This document shows positions 39,156 to 48,939 of a DNA stretch of 64,000 nt, one piece after another. Both the position numbers and the translations under genes were made by a program. The notes beneath the pieces were generated by a model that worked only from the letters and a program-made list of their open reading frames with translations, was not told where the DNA came from and did no database searches. Source of the stretch: JAJDXW01 sp965243335 (GTDB lineage: Bacteria > Pseudomonadota > Gammaproteobacteria > HK1). The DNA is taken from the NCBI GenBank assembly GCA_965243335.1, contig OZ251545.1:3472001-3536000 (forward strand). The letters run 5' to 3'. Each line of letters begins with the position of its first letter. Positions within the stretch are counted from its first letter, which is position 1.

Positions 39156-39733
39156 CCCTCCAACGCTGCCGAGAGCGTTGCCGGCATCGGGTCTCCCGAT
39201 TCGATCATCCAGACCGATTCCTCCCGGATCCCGGCGTTCTCGTCCAGAACCAGGTACTCTACGTGCTCCGATGCTCCCACGCTGACTTCGATATGAATGC
39301 TTCCCTCTCCCCAGGCGATTCCGATTTCTCCGTCATTGCACACGTAGACGCGCCCCTTCAGCGCGGTCACCGGGACCGCCTCCACGACCCGGAGTATCTG
39401 CTCGAGCGATTTCTTCCATTCGCCCTCCCCCGGCGGCCCATCCATTTGCGCCGCCAGAACTTCGGCGTACAGCTCGTTCCGAAGTCCGTCGCGCTGCCGC
39501 TCCCTCTCCACCCCGAGGGTGAAATCCTTTCCGGTCGCGTACCGCTCTCTCCGAGCCCCTGCTTTGCTCGTCTCCGCGACGATCCGCAGGGCCGGCCCCG
39601 CCGCCCCCCCTCTCTCTTCCAGAGCCTTGTCCGGCGCGGTGCCCGAAGCCATGAAGTCTCCTCCTTCCACCCCCCGGAGCTCGCTCTGTCCGCCGTGCCC
39701 CGTCGCCCAGACCGGCTGCCAGCTTTCGTTCAT
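39146..39733 (-). CDS. Hypothetical protein, second gene of an unknown cassette
   Basis: The 195-residue protein starts MNESWQPVWATGHGG. The first 90 residues are Gly/Arg-rich. Then comes a folded-looking part (KKSLEQILRVVEAVPVTALK, VYVCNDGEIGIAWGEGSIHI) ending near ATLSAALEGCP. This part reads like a small alpha/beta domain that senses or binds a ligand, but I cannot name a family. A perfect AGGAGG lies 12 bases upstream of ATG 39733, and the gene follows 39747-40601 by 13 bases. Confidence 0.65.
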   Translation of the reverse strand: MNESWQPVWATGHGGQSELRGVEGGDFMASGTAPDKALEERGGAAGPALRIVAETSKAGARRERYATGKDFTLGVERERQRDGLRNELYAEVLAAQMDGPPGEGEWKKSLEQILRVVEAVPVTALKGRVYVCNDGEIGIAWGEGSIHIEVSVGASEHVEYLVLDENAGIREESVWMIESGDPMPATLSAALEGCP

Positions 39734-39746
39734 GGCCGAACCCCTC

Positions 39747-40601
39747 CTATTTCGCCCACAGGTGGACGGAGCTCCGAGCTTCCTCGGTCAGAACCCGACT
39801 GAACAAGTTCTTCGCCTGCGTGTGCAGCCATTCGAACCTGGCCGCGCCGCCGTCCGGCCTTTCCTTCACGACCTGCAGGGGGCTGAACCCTTTCTGAAGC
39901 GAGAAAAGCCTTTTCGTTCCTCCGTGCCCCAGCCGGGCCGTCGTGGTAATGGATACCCCGAACTTCTCCTCCTGCCGCACCATTCCCCTGCTTGCGTCCA
40001 GGTGGACCCTCTCCAGATAACTTTCCCCGGGCCAGTCGTCCTGTTCCTTCATCCAGCCCTGGTGGGAGTGCCATAACGGCCCGTGCGCCAGCACCGAGCT
40101 TCCGATCATCCCTTCCTCGTGCGAGAGCAGCCCTGCGACGTCATAGTCATCTTCTTCTCCATCCCAGACGAACAGATCCTGGTAAGTCAGCTCGGCGGCC
40201 GTTATCCCGGTGTCCCTTCCATTCAGACTCTTCCCCACCATCTGGAACAGGTTGCTCGCCACCTGCCGCACCTGCTCCCAGCGCGAGTATTTTCCACAGG
40301 TGACCCGCACCTGATTCCCTTCGAATCCCAGCTCCCACTCCCTGCTTCCGTCCCTGGAGACGGCGGTGTAAGTCATCGGAGCCATCGGCTCCGGCGGTGC
40401 GCCCGCCCCCGGCCCCTGGATCCGTGGGCCCAGGTTCACCAGGACCTGTTGGCCTTGCACCCGTCTCGGCAGAACCTGCTGCCAGTGATTCTCGTATCCT
40501 CGGTCGACGAACGGCCGATCTTCGACCAGCCACGGACGATCGACGTCAAGCACGAAGTGTACTTCGATTATCGCATGTGACTTGTTGATCGGCTTGAACA
40601 T
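39747..40601 (-). CDS. TIGR04255-like hypothetical protein, first gene of an unknown cassette
   Basis: The 284-residue protein begins MFKPINKSHAIIEVHFVLDV, resembling the 'I-x-E-V-x-F' opening of the sporadically distributed TIGR04255 family. It continues with a strand-rich, Trp/Gln/Asp-containing body (AVSRDGSREWELGFEGNQVR, ELTYQDLFVWDGEEDDYDVA). TIGR04255 proteins have no known function and often lie beside another unknown gene, as here. ATG 40601 is preferred over the in-frame TTG at 40628 because the family motif starts there and GGGCGGA lies upstream. The three genes 40601-38643 plus VOC form one coupled unit. Confidence 0.6.
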   Translation of the reverse strand: MFKPINKSHAIIEVHFVLDVDRPWLVEDRPFVDRGYENHWQQVLPRRVQGQQVLVNLGPRIQGPGAGAPPEPMAPMTYTAVSRDGSREWELGFEGNQVRVTCGKYSRWEQVRQVASNLFQMVGKSLNGRDTGITAAELTYQDLFVWDGEEDDYDVAGLLSHEEGMIGSSVLAHGPLWHSHQGWMKEQDDWPGESYLERVHLDASRGMVRQEEKFGVSITTTARLGHGGTKRLFSLQKGFSPLQVVKERPDGGAARFEWLHTQAKNLFSRVLTEEARSSVHLWAK

Positions 40602-40806
40602 TTCGATGTTCCGCCCTTTTCTGGCCAAAGGCCCGCGCCATCATGATCGTACTTGGGCCGCAGGACCGCTTCAAGGGTATCCGACAGCGAATCCGGCAAG
40701 CAGCCGCCGCCGGCCCGGCGATGCTGGCGCCACGCAGGGGGCCGGCACGGGGGGCGGCTGCGGTACGATCACGCCCCGGATCAGGGTGGCGGACGGAGAA
40801 GCACGC

Positions 40807-41994
40807 ATGTTGAAGATGAGCGAACGGATGGCGCATCTCGGAACCGAGACCGCGTTCGAGGTGCTGGCCCGGGCCGAGGAGCTCGCGCGCGGCGGGCGCG
40901 ACGTCATCAACCTCGGCATCGGCCAGCCCGACTTCAAGACCCCGCCCCACGTCGTCGAGGCGGCGGTCAAGGCCCTTCGCGACGGCCACCACGGCTATAC
41001 CCCCGCCCCCGGCATCCCGGCGCTGCGCGAGGCGGTCGCGGCGGACGTCGCGGCGCGCCGCGGGGTGGAGGTGGACCCGGCGCGGATCGTGGTCGTGCCG
41101 GGCGGCAAGGTCACGATGTTCTTCGCGATCCTCATGTTCGGGGAGCCGGGCACGGAGATCATGTATCCCAACCCCGGCTTTCCCATCTACGAGTCGGTCA
41201 TCGAATGGAGCGGGGCGAAGGCGGTCCCCATCCCCCTCCTCGAGAGCCAGGACTTCTCCTTCGACGCGGAGGCGGTGCTCGCGAACGTCAGCCCCGCGAC
41301 CCGCCTCATCATCCTCAACACCCCGGCCAACCCCACCGGCGGGGCGGTCCCGAAGCGCGAGATCGACAAGCTTGCGGCGGGCCTCGCGGAGCATCCGCAC
41401 GTGGCCGTGCTGAGCGACGAGATCTACTGCCGCATCCTCTACGACGGCCGCGAGCACGCGAGCCTCCTCGCCTACCCGGAGATCGCCGACCGCGTCATCC
41501 TCCTCGACGGATGGAGCAAGACCTTCGCGATGACCGGATGGCGGCTGGGCTACGCGGTATGGCCGGAGAATCTCGCCGAGCACGCCGCCCGGCTCGCCAT
41601 CAACTGCCACTCGTGCGTGAACGCCCCCACCCAGTTCGCGGGGATCGCGGCCCTCGAAGGGCCGCAGGACGCGGTGGGCGAGATGGTGGCCGCGTTCGAC
41701 GAGCGCCGCTCGGTCATCGTGGACGGGCTGAACGCCCTTCCGGGGGTCACGTGCCGGACGCCGGGCGGCGCGTTCTACACCTTCCCCAACGTGACCGGGA
41801 CCGGGCTCGACGCCCGCACCTTCCAGAACCGGCTCCTCGAAGGGGCGGGGGTCGCGACGGTGGCGGGGACGAGCTTCGGGGCGCTCGGGGAAGGGTACGT
41901 CCGCTTCTCGTACGCGAACAGCGCGGAGAACATCCGCCGCGCCCTGGAGCGGGTGGGCGACATGCTCGCCGGGAGCAACGACCCCGCGGCGTAG
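40807..41994 (+). CDS. Class I/II PLP aminotransferase
   Basis: The 395-residue aminotransferase has the family opening ARGGRDVINLGIGQPDFKTP, the AINE-type PGGKVTMFFAILMFGEPG, NTPANPTGG (171-179), SDEIYCRILYDG (Asp for the PLP pyridine N and Tyr) and the Schiff-base K238 in DGWSKTFAMTGWRLGY. The C-terminal arginine lies in GYVRFSYANSAENI. This places it with the aspartate/tyrosine aminotransferases (Ib-like). The exact amino acid is not fixed. GGAG lies 10 bases before ATG 40807. It stands alone, followed by a GTCATTCCCGC-type repeat. Confidence 0.88.
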   Translation: MLKMSERMAHLGTETAFEVLARAEELARGGRDVINLGIGQPDFKTPPHVVEAAVKALRDGHHGYTPAPGIPALREAVAADVAARRGVEVDPARIVVVPGGKVTMFFAILMFGEPGTEIMYPNPGFPIYESVIEWSGAKAVPIPLLESQDFSFDAEAVLANVSPATRLIILNTPANPTGGAVPKREIDKLAAGLAEHPHVAVLSDEIYCRILYDGREHASLLAYPEIADRVILLDGWSKTFAMTGWRLGYAVWPENLAEHAARLAINCHSCVNAPTQFAGIAALEGPQDAVGEMVAAFDERRSVIVDGLNALPGVTCRTPGGAFYTFPNVTGTGLDARTFQNRLLEGAGVATVAGTSFGALGEGYVRFSYANSAENIRRALERVGDMLAGSNDPAA

Positions 41995-42003
41995 CCTTTC
42001 CGC

Positions 42004-42056
42004 TCGTCATTCCCGCAAAGGCACGTCCCCGCGGAAGCGGGGGCGGGAATCCGGAG
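42004..42056. repeat. GTCATTCCCGC palindromic repeat, degenerate copy
   Basis: CGTCATTCCCGC (from 42005) and GCGGGAATCC (to about 42056) are the ends of the family-2 palindrome. The inside is expanded (AAAGGCACGTCCCCGCGGAAG). It lies just after the aminotransferase stop and could act as its transcription end. Confidence 0.65.
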
Positions 42057-42131
42057 ACTCTTGACTGAACTGGCCGGCGGCCCGAACGCCGCCCGGCGGA
42101 GCATCCCGGGCCCCCGAACGCCCCGCCGCAG

Positions 42132-43130
42132 CTATCCCGAACGGACGAACTTCTGGAAGCACTGCGCGGTGAGGGGCGCGAGGCGCGCCGCCGCGCCCGA
42201 GGCGACCGTCACCTCGCCGACGTAGAGGTCGCCCCGCGAGTCCACCCAGAGGCCGTGAGGGGCGATGAAGTTGCCGGGGAGCACCTCCTCCTCGCCGCCG
42301 ATCCGGCGCTGTATCCCGCCGTCCGGATCGTAGATCCCGACCCTTGCGATGGGCTCGTGCCCATGCGGCGGCGTGGTCATGAGCCGGAAGTGGGGCACAT
42401 CGCGCACGCCGCTCCGGAAGCCGAGCTCCGCGACGTGCACGTTGTCCTGCTCGTCGATGAAGACGTCGTCCGGGCGGTTCACGAAGTCCCAGCTCCGCAG
42501 GTACTCGCCCTGCGGCGAGAAGAGCTGGATGCGGGAGTTCTCGCGGTCGGCGACGTAGACCGTGCCGGCGGAGTCCACCGCGATGCCGTGCGGCAGGTTG
42601 AACTGGCCGGGTCCGTTGCCGGGCTCGCCCCACGAGAATTCCAGGCTCCCGCCCGCGTCGAAGCGGTGGACGCACGCGTTCCCGTAGCCGTCCGCGACGT
42701 ACATGCTCCCGTCGCGGAGCACCGCCACGTTCGTCACCTGGTTGAAGGGCTCGCCCGCATACTGGACGGGCGAGACGTCGGGCTCGAACCCGGTGTCCGA
42801 GCACTGGCCGGACTCGCCCACGGTGCGGAGCAGGGCTCCGTCCGTCGTGAACGTGCGGATGGTGTGGTCCCAGCAATCGACGAGGTGCACCTGATCCAGG
42901 TGGTCGATGAAGATCCCGTGCGGGCGGGGGAACATGCCCTCCCCCCAGGCGTCCAGGAACTTGCCGTCCTTGTCGAACACGATGAGGGGGTGCTCGCCCC
43001 GGCAGAAGACGTACACCCGGTCGCGCGAGTCGGTCGCGACCCCCGCCACCTCGGTAAACGACCAGCCTTCCGGAAGGCGCTCCCAGCCCTCCACCACCTC
43101 GAACTCCAGCCCGTGGCGCCCCTTCGGCAT
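42132..43130 (-). CDS. NHL-repeat beta-propeller protein (peptidyl-alpha-hydroxyglycine lyase-like)
   Basis: The 332-residue protein is made of NHL repeats: VAGVATDSRDRVYVFCRGEH, PHGIFIDHLDQVHLVDCW, TNVAVLRDGSMYVADGYGNA, LPHGIAVDSAGTVYVADREN, PHGLWVDSRGDLYVGEV. This forms a six-bladed propeller. It resembles the lyase half of peptidylglycine amidating enzyme. No signal peptide is evident, so it is probably cytosolic or its start is misjudged. ATG 43130 is chosen for the GGGAGGATC site 7 bases upstream. The substrate is unknown. Confidence 0.8.
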   Translation of the reverse strand: MPKGRHGLEFEVVEGWERLPEGWSFTEVAGVATDSRDRVYVFCRGEHPLIVFDKDGKFLDAWGEGMFPRPHGIFIDHLDQVHLVDCWDHTIRTFTTDGALLRTVGESGQCSDTGFEPDVSPVQYAGEPFNQVTNVAVLRDGSMYVADGYGNACVHRFDAGGSLEFSWGEPGNGPGQFNLPHGIAVDSAGTVYVADRENSRIQLFSPQGEYLRSWDFVNRPDDVFIDEQDNVHVAELGFRSGVRDVPHFRLMTTPPHGHEPIARVGIYDPDGGIQRRIGGEEEVLPGNFIAPHGLWVDSRGDLYVGEVTVASGAAARLAPLTAQCFQKFVRSG

Positions 43131-43236
43131 GTGTCGATCCTCCCCGGCCGGACTGCCGCCCGCCCCCATTATGCACGCCGGACGCGGCGCCGGGGCGGGC
43201 GGAGCTCCCGGTGTCGGCCTTGGGAGCCCGGTCAGG

Positions 43237-44631
43237 TCAGGCGATGGCGGCCCCGGCGAGGAGAGCGGGGGCGTGATCCGCCGCCTCCGCAGCGACGGCC
43301 GCGATCACCACCACCAGCCACGGCGGCCAGCGGAGCAGGAAGAGGAGGGCGAACGCTCCGAGCACCCACGCGAAGTCCGCCGCCCCGCGGACGCTTCCGG
43401 TGAACAGCGGGTCGTAGAGGGCGGCGAGGAGGAGGCCCACCACCGCCGCGTTCACCCCGGCGAGGGCGGCCCGGGCCCCGCGCCGGCGGCGGAGCCCGCT
43501 CCAGAACGGCAGCAGCCCCGGCACGAGCAGGAAGGAGGGGGCGAAGATCGCGAGGAGGGCGACCAGCGCGCCCGTCAGCGGGCTCTCGAAGAAGGGGAGG
43601 TGCGCGCCGAGGAAGGCGGCGATCGCGAAGAGCGGCCCCGGGAGCGCCTGGGCGGCCCCGTACCCCGCGAGGAACGCGTCGTTCGACACCCAGCCGGGGG
43701 CCACCACCTCGGCCTCGAGAAGCGGGAGCACGACGTGGCCGCCGCCGAAGACGAGCGCGCCGGCCCGGTAGAAGGCATCGAACGCCGCGAGCCCGGGGAG
43801 CGCGAAGGCCGCCGCCGCGAGCGGCAGGGCGACCACGGAGACCCCGAACGCCCCGAGGAGCAGCGCGCCGACGCGGCGCTCCCCGCGGCTGAAGTCGCGG
43901 GAGGCGATCCCGGCCTCGGCGCCGGCTCCGGTCCCGACCTCGGCAGCCCCGCCGGTGCTCTTGGGGGCGACCTCCGTCTCGAGCAGCCGCCATCCGGCGA
44001 GCGCCCCGGCCGCGATGACCGCGAGCTGCATCGCGGGGATCGGAAAGAGGAGGAGGACGACCGCGGACGCGAGGCCGAGCGCGGTTCGCCGCCGGTCCGT
44101 CCACAGGCTCCGCCCCATCGTCCACACCGCTTGGGCGACGACCGCGACCGCGACCAGCTTGAGCGCGTGCAACCATGCCGCCTCGCCGTTCCCCCCGAAT
44201 GCGAAGCCGAAGGCGAAGAGGGTCATGAGGACCGCGGACGGCGCGGTGAAGCCGAGCCAGGCCATGGCCGCGCCCGCATATCCCGCGCGGAGGTAGCCGA
44301 TCGCGAGACCGGTCTGGCTGCTCGCCGGCCCGGGCAGGAACTGGCAGAGGGCGACCAGGTCCGCGTAGGCCGCCTCGTCGAGCCAGCGCCGCCGGGTGAC
44401 GAACTCGCCGTGGAAGATCGCGAGGTGGGCGGTCGGCCCCCCGAAGGAGGTGAGGCCGAGCCGCAGGAATACGCCGAATACGCGAGCCGCGCTCAGATCG
44501 ATACGCCTCGCAAGGGAGCCGGACCGTTCCTCGCCCGTCCGCCTACGGCGCCGGGGCGCTGGCGAGGGCGGTACTCGCAATTCCGCGCCGAGGAATCGCC
44601 AGGCAACCGCGTAAGCGGCCGCCGACCACAC
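43237..44631 (-). CDS. chrA: Chromate transporter ChrA (two-domain CHR family)
   Basis: The polytopic protein of about 464 residues has two CHR halves. Half one includes GLTSFGGPTAHLAIFH, LVALCQFLPGPASSQTGLAI and AWLGFTAPSAVLMTLF. Half two repeats them as FYRAGALVFGGGHVVLPLL and YGAAQALPGPLFAIAAFLG. Such transporters export chromate, probably in exchange for sulfate. The only upstream start in frame is GTG 44631, giving an N-terminus (AVAWRFLGAELR) encoded by a REP-like repeat, then a Pro/Arg-rich stretch. The natural start may lie near the conserved LARRIDLSAARVF, where no ATG exists. A Gly/Ala linker lies between the halves. Confidence 0.85.
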   Translation of the reverse strand: MWSAAAYAVAWRFLGAELRVPPSPAPRRRRRTGEERSGSLARRIDLSAARVFGVFLRLGLTSFGGPTAHLAIFHGEFVTRRRWLDEAAYADLVALCQFLPGPASSQTGLAIGYLRAGYAGAAMAWLGFTAPSAVLMTLFAFGFAFGGNGEAAWLHALKLVAVAVVAQAVWTMGRSLWTDRRRTALGLASAVVLLLFPIPAMQLAVIAAGALAGWRLLETEVAPKSTGGAAEVGTGAGAEAGIASRDFSRGERRVGALLLGAFGVSVVALPLAAAAFALPGLAAFDAFYRAGALVFGGGHVVLPLLEAEVVAPGWVSNDAFLAGYGAAQALPGPLFAIAAFLGAHLPFFESPLTGALVALLAIFAPSFLLVPGLLPFWSGLRRRRGARAALAGVNAAVVGLLLAALYDPLFTGSVRGAADFAWVLGAFALLFLLRWPPWLVVVIAAVAAEAADHAPALLAGAAIA

Positions 44632-44742
44632 CAGCGGTCGCCCCTCGCATGGGGCAAGACTGCTGTTCCCCTCCGATCCGCGGCGCTGGCGGGGACGACC
44701 GCGATTCCGCGCCGCGGGATCGCCAAGCGACCGCGCCGGCGG
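44545..44742. repeat. REP-like family 3, two tandem copies at the chrA start
   Basis: Copy 2 (core CGCAATTCCGCGCCGAGGAATCGCC at 44576-44600) lies inside the chrA N-terminal codons. Copy 3 (core CGCGATTCCGCGCCGCGGGATCGCC at 44700-44724) lies upstream. Both match the copy at 1625-1675. They share CGGCGCTGGCG-type lead-ins. The rest of 44632-44819 contains no gene. Confidence 0.65.
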
Positions 44743-44819
44743 TCGCCGCTCTCGATACGCCCGTCAATGCGCTTCCGCGCACCGGAAGCAGTCCGCAGCG
44801 CCCGCCCGCCGCGCTGCGG

Positions 44820-45605
44820 TCAGGGGAGGCTCCAATCGAGGTCGGCGATGACCGGGGCGTGGTCGGAGGCGGTGAGGCCCTCCTTCTTCTTGCGGAACTC
44901 GCGGTCGATCTCCACCGCCGTGACCCGATCCGCCACCGGCCTCGTCGCGAGGAGGAAGTCGATGCGCAACCCGTGCCCGCGGGCGAACGCCCCCGCCCGG
45001 TAGTCCCACCAGGAGAACGCCCGGGTGTCCGGGTTCCGCTCCCGGAAGAGGTCCCGGAGGCCGAGGTCGAGCAGTGCGCCGAGCCGCGACCGCTCCTCGA
45101 CGGTGTGGAAGAGTGCGCCCTCCCCCTCCTCGCCGCGCCAGGAGTCGAGCGGCGCGGGCACGACGTTGAAGTCGCCGCAGAGCACCGCCGCCTCGTCCCC
45201 TCCGACCCGCGACGGCCAGAAGCGCGCGAGGTCGTCGAACCACGCGAGCTTGCGCGGGAAGTCCGCGTGCGCGAGGTCCTTGCCGTTCGGGCAGTACACG
45301 GTGGCGAACGTCAGCCCGGCGACCCGCGCCCCGACGAGCCGCGCCCCGAACCCCTCCTGTCCGGGGAGCCCGCGAAGGGTCGGCTCGGCGGGATGCCGGG
45401 TGAGGATCGCCACCCCGTTCCACGCCTTCTGCCCGTACACGACGACCTCGTAGCCGAGGTCGTCGAACGCGGACGACGGGAACTCCTCCTCGCTCACCTT
45501 GAGCTCCTGGAGGCCGACGACGTCGGGCCGCCGCGCTTCGAGCCAGAGGCGCACGTAGTCGAGGCGCGCACGGAGCCCGTTCACGTTCCAGGTCGCGATA
45601 CGCAT
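44820..45605 (-). CDS. xth: Exodeoxyribonuclease III / AP endonuclease
   Basis: The 261-residue enzyme has the EEP-family signatures: MRIATWNVNGLRARL (N7), GLQELKVSEEEFP (catalytic E34), WNGVAILTR, CGDFNVVPAPLDSW (Asp/Asn pair), RIDFLLATRP and the terminal ASDHAPVIADL (His). It cuts DNA 5' to abasic sites and trims 3' blocks in base-excision repair. Length and motif spacing are normal. The start at 45605 is the family start, and the neighbouring ald gene is divergent. Confidence 0.93.
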   Translation of the reverse strand: MRIATWNVNGLRARLDYVRLWLEARRPDVVGLQELKVSEEEFPSSAFDDLGYEVVVYGQKAWNGVAILTRHPAEPTLRGLPGQEGFGARLVGARVAGLTFATVYCPNGKDLAHADFPRKLAWFDDLARFWPSRVGGDEAAVLCGDFNVVPAPLDSWRGEEGEGALFHTVEERSRLGALLDLGLRDLFRERNPDTRAFSWWDYRAGAFARGHGLRIDFLLATRPVADRVTAVEIDREFRKKKEGLTASDHAPVIADLDWSLP

Positions 45606-45792
45606 GGGCGGGAAGCCTAGCACGCGGGCGGGTACTGCCCCGAGGGCTGGGCGGAAGCGGAGATCGGGACGGCAGGCCGATGACGCGGATTGGGCGGCCC
45701 GGATCGCGCCCGGACGGCCTTCGCCGACTTACAATGCCCTCCCCTCCGGGAGCCGCCGGCCGGCCTCGGAGATTCCGCAGGAGGACTGACCG

Positions 45793-46911
<1,119 letters not shown>

Positions 46912-47074
46912 GCCGGGGGCTTCTCCCCGGCCAGGATGGACGTGGCAGGCCGGAGGCCGGGGAATGCTCGAGGTGGGAGATCCCGTCCGACCGGCGCAAG
47001 ACGATGGACGGAGACTCGTCAGCCCCCGGGAAGCCGCCGCCGGAACCGTCACCCCGAAAGGCCCGGAGCCGCCC

Positions 47075-48076
47075 ATGGACATCATCGAACGGCTCGTCGA
47101 ACGCGCGAAGGCGCGCCCCCGCACCGTGGCCCTGCCCGAGGGCGGGGATGCGAGGGTCCTCCGGGCGGCGAGACGCCTCCACGACGAGGGCATCGCCCGC
47201 CCCGTGCTCGTCGGCGAACGGGCCGGGCTGGAAGCGGCGGCGGACGCGGCCGGGGTCTCCTCGCTCGACGGGATCGGGAGCGTATCGCCCGCGGCGAGCG
47301 GGGCGCTCGACGGGTACGCGGCGCTCTACGTGCGGGGCCGGCCGAAGACGAGCGAGCGGGTCGCGAAGCGGCTGCTCGCGAGGCCGCTCTTCTACGCGGC
47401 GATGGCCGTCCGGGCGGGCGACGCGGACGCGCTCGTCGCGGGCGCGAGCCAGCCCACGGCCCGGGTGATCGAGGCGGGTCTGATGTCCGTCGGGCTCGCG
47501 GAGGGCATCGCCGCCCCGTCGAGCTTCTTCCTCATCGCCCCCCGGGACCGGGATCGGAACCGGGAGCGGGACGGGGGCGGCGCGCTCGTGTTCGCGGACT
47601 GCGCGGTCAACGTCGACCCCGACCCCGAGACCCTCGCGGACATCGCGATCGCCTCGGCGGACAGCGCCGAGCGGCTGCTCGGGGTCGCGCCGCGGGTCGC
47701 GATGCTGTCGTTCTCGACCCACGGCAGCGCGAGGCACGAGCGAGTCGACAAGGTCCGGCGGGCGGTGGAGATCGTCCGCGCCCGGGCCCCCGCCCTCGCC
47801 GTCGACGGCGAGCTCCAGGCCGACGCCGCCCTCGTCCCGAGGGTCGCGGAGGCCAAGGCCGCGGGTGCGAGCGCCGTCGCGGGGCGCGCCAACGTCCTCG
47901 TGTTCCCGGACCTCGACTCGGGCAACATCGGCTACAAGCTGGTCGAGCACCTGGGCGGCGCGCGCGCGGTGGGACCGTTCCTCCAGGGCTTCGCCCGGCC
48001 CGTCTGCGACCTCTCGCGCGGGGCGACGGTCGAGGACGTGGTGGCCGCCGCCGCGATCAGCGCCGCGATGTCCTGA
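47075..48076 (+). CDS. pta: Phosphate acetyltransferase (PTA domain)
   Basis: The 333-residue single-domain PTA starts MDIIERLVERAKARPRTVAL. It carries DALVAGASQPTARVIEAGL, FADCAVNVDPDPETLADIAI, SFSTHGSARHERVDKVR, DGELQADAALVP, NVLVFPDLDSGNIGYKLV and ends ATVEDVVAAAAISAAM. It interconverts acetyl-CoA and acetyl phosphate. Between SSFFLIAP and ALVFADC is an unusual charged insert RDRDRNRERDGGG. No ackA is adjacent. The start is chosen at the family N-terminus. In sulfoacetaldehyde or taurine pathways a stand-alone Pta is common, but those genes are not seen. Confidence 0.9.
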   Translation: MDIIERLVERAKARPRTVALPEGGDARVLRAARRLHDEGIARPVLVGERAGLEAAADAAGVSSLDGIGSVSPAASGALDGYAALYVRGRPKTSERVAKRLLARPLFYAAMAVRAGDADALVAGASQPTARVIEAGLMSVGLAEGIAAPSSFFLIAPRDRDRNRERDGGGALVFADCAVNVDPDPETLADIAIASADSAERLLGVAPRVAMLSFSTHGSARHERVDKVRRAVEIVRARAPALAVDGELQADAALVPRVAEAKAAGASAVAGRANVLVFPDLDSGNIGYKLVEHLGGARAVGPFLQGFARPVCDLSRGATVEDVVAAAAISAAMS

Positions 48077-48238
48077 AGCCGGAGCGCGCCCCCGTATCCC
48101 ACCCAACCGTCCCTCCTGACAGGGCGTCACGCGGACAGGCTGGCGGATAGCCAAGGCATCGGGGCATGGAACGGCCCACACCTTCGACGGAGCGCGGACC
48201 CCGTCAGCAGCGGCGCCCTCCGCTCGCTCCGGTCGAAC

Positions 48239-48589
48239 GCTGGCGATCGCAGGCTGGGAAACAACATCCGCCGGGAGATGGAACGGGCGCGGCAGTCGAA
48301 CGAAGTCGCGGTCTCCGCGATCTCGTTCCGGGAGGTCGCCATGCTGGCAAACGAGGGACGCATCAGGCTGACCGATGACGTTCGCTCGTGGCGCCGGGAA
48401 CGTCTGGAACAGGGCGCGGTGGAGATCCCCGTTGACGACGAGATCGGCATCCGGGCCGTGGGGCTCGCCGATTTCCATGCCGATCCCGCAGATCGCCTGA
48501 TCGTCGCGACCGCGCTGGCCGGCCATCGCGTCGTGACCTCGGATCGGCGCATCCTTGGACCTGATTGCGTACGAAGCTCAGGTGAATGA
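48239..48589 (+). pseudogene. VapC-type PIN toxin lacking its N-terminus
   Basis: Residues from 48239 read AGDRRLGNNIRREMERARQS, then ISFREVAMLANEGRIRL, then DFHADPADRLIVATALAG and TSDRRIL, the second half of a PIN RNase with the conserved DPADRLIVATA. The N-terminal strand with the first catalytic Asp (usually LLDTH) is absent, and no antitoxin lies upstream. The longest ATG frame starts at 48278. It ends just before a GTCATTCCCGC palindrome. Confidence 0.7.
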
Positions 48590-48601
48590 TTTTTTTCAAT
48601 C

Positions 48602-48672
48602 CGTCATTCCCGCGAAAGCGGGAATCCAGAGACTTTCGATTGAGATGGATTCCCGCTTTCGCGGGAATGACG
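48602..48672. repeat. GTCATTCCCGC palindrome, paired inverted copies
   Basis: A 27-base unit (48602-48628) is repeated exactly in inverted orientation at 48646-48672, each arm being itself a palindrome (TTCCCGC-gaaa-GCGGGAA). The unit also occurs at 4127 and 42005. The remaining gap to 48939 shows no gene. Confidence 0.85.
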
Positions 48673-48939
48673 GGTTTTCGCAGGGCCTGTGCCCGGGCTT
48701 CCGTCGGCCCGAGATCGAAAGCTGCGCTTAGTGCGTATCAGGTCCTCGAACGGTCCGGCAGCCTGAACCGCCTCCGCGCCGACGACTGAGCGCATGGCCC
48801 GGCTCCCGGCGGCCGCTCCGATTGGCGAGCGGTGACGAACGAGACCTGTCCCGTGTCCTGAACCGCCCCCGGAATCCCGCAGGATGATTCGCTTGAACCA
48901 GGCCGTGGAGGCCCGGACGCCCCGCCCGCCGCGCCGCGC

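Noticed and set aside
35152..39285. A 1377-codon plus-strand frame
   Set aside because: It runs opposite to SbmA, the LarA-like and VOC genes, all with clear family motifs. It has no motifs of its own.
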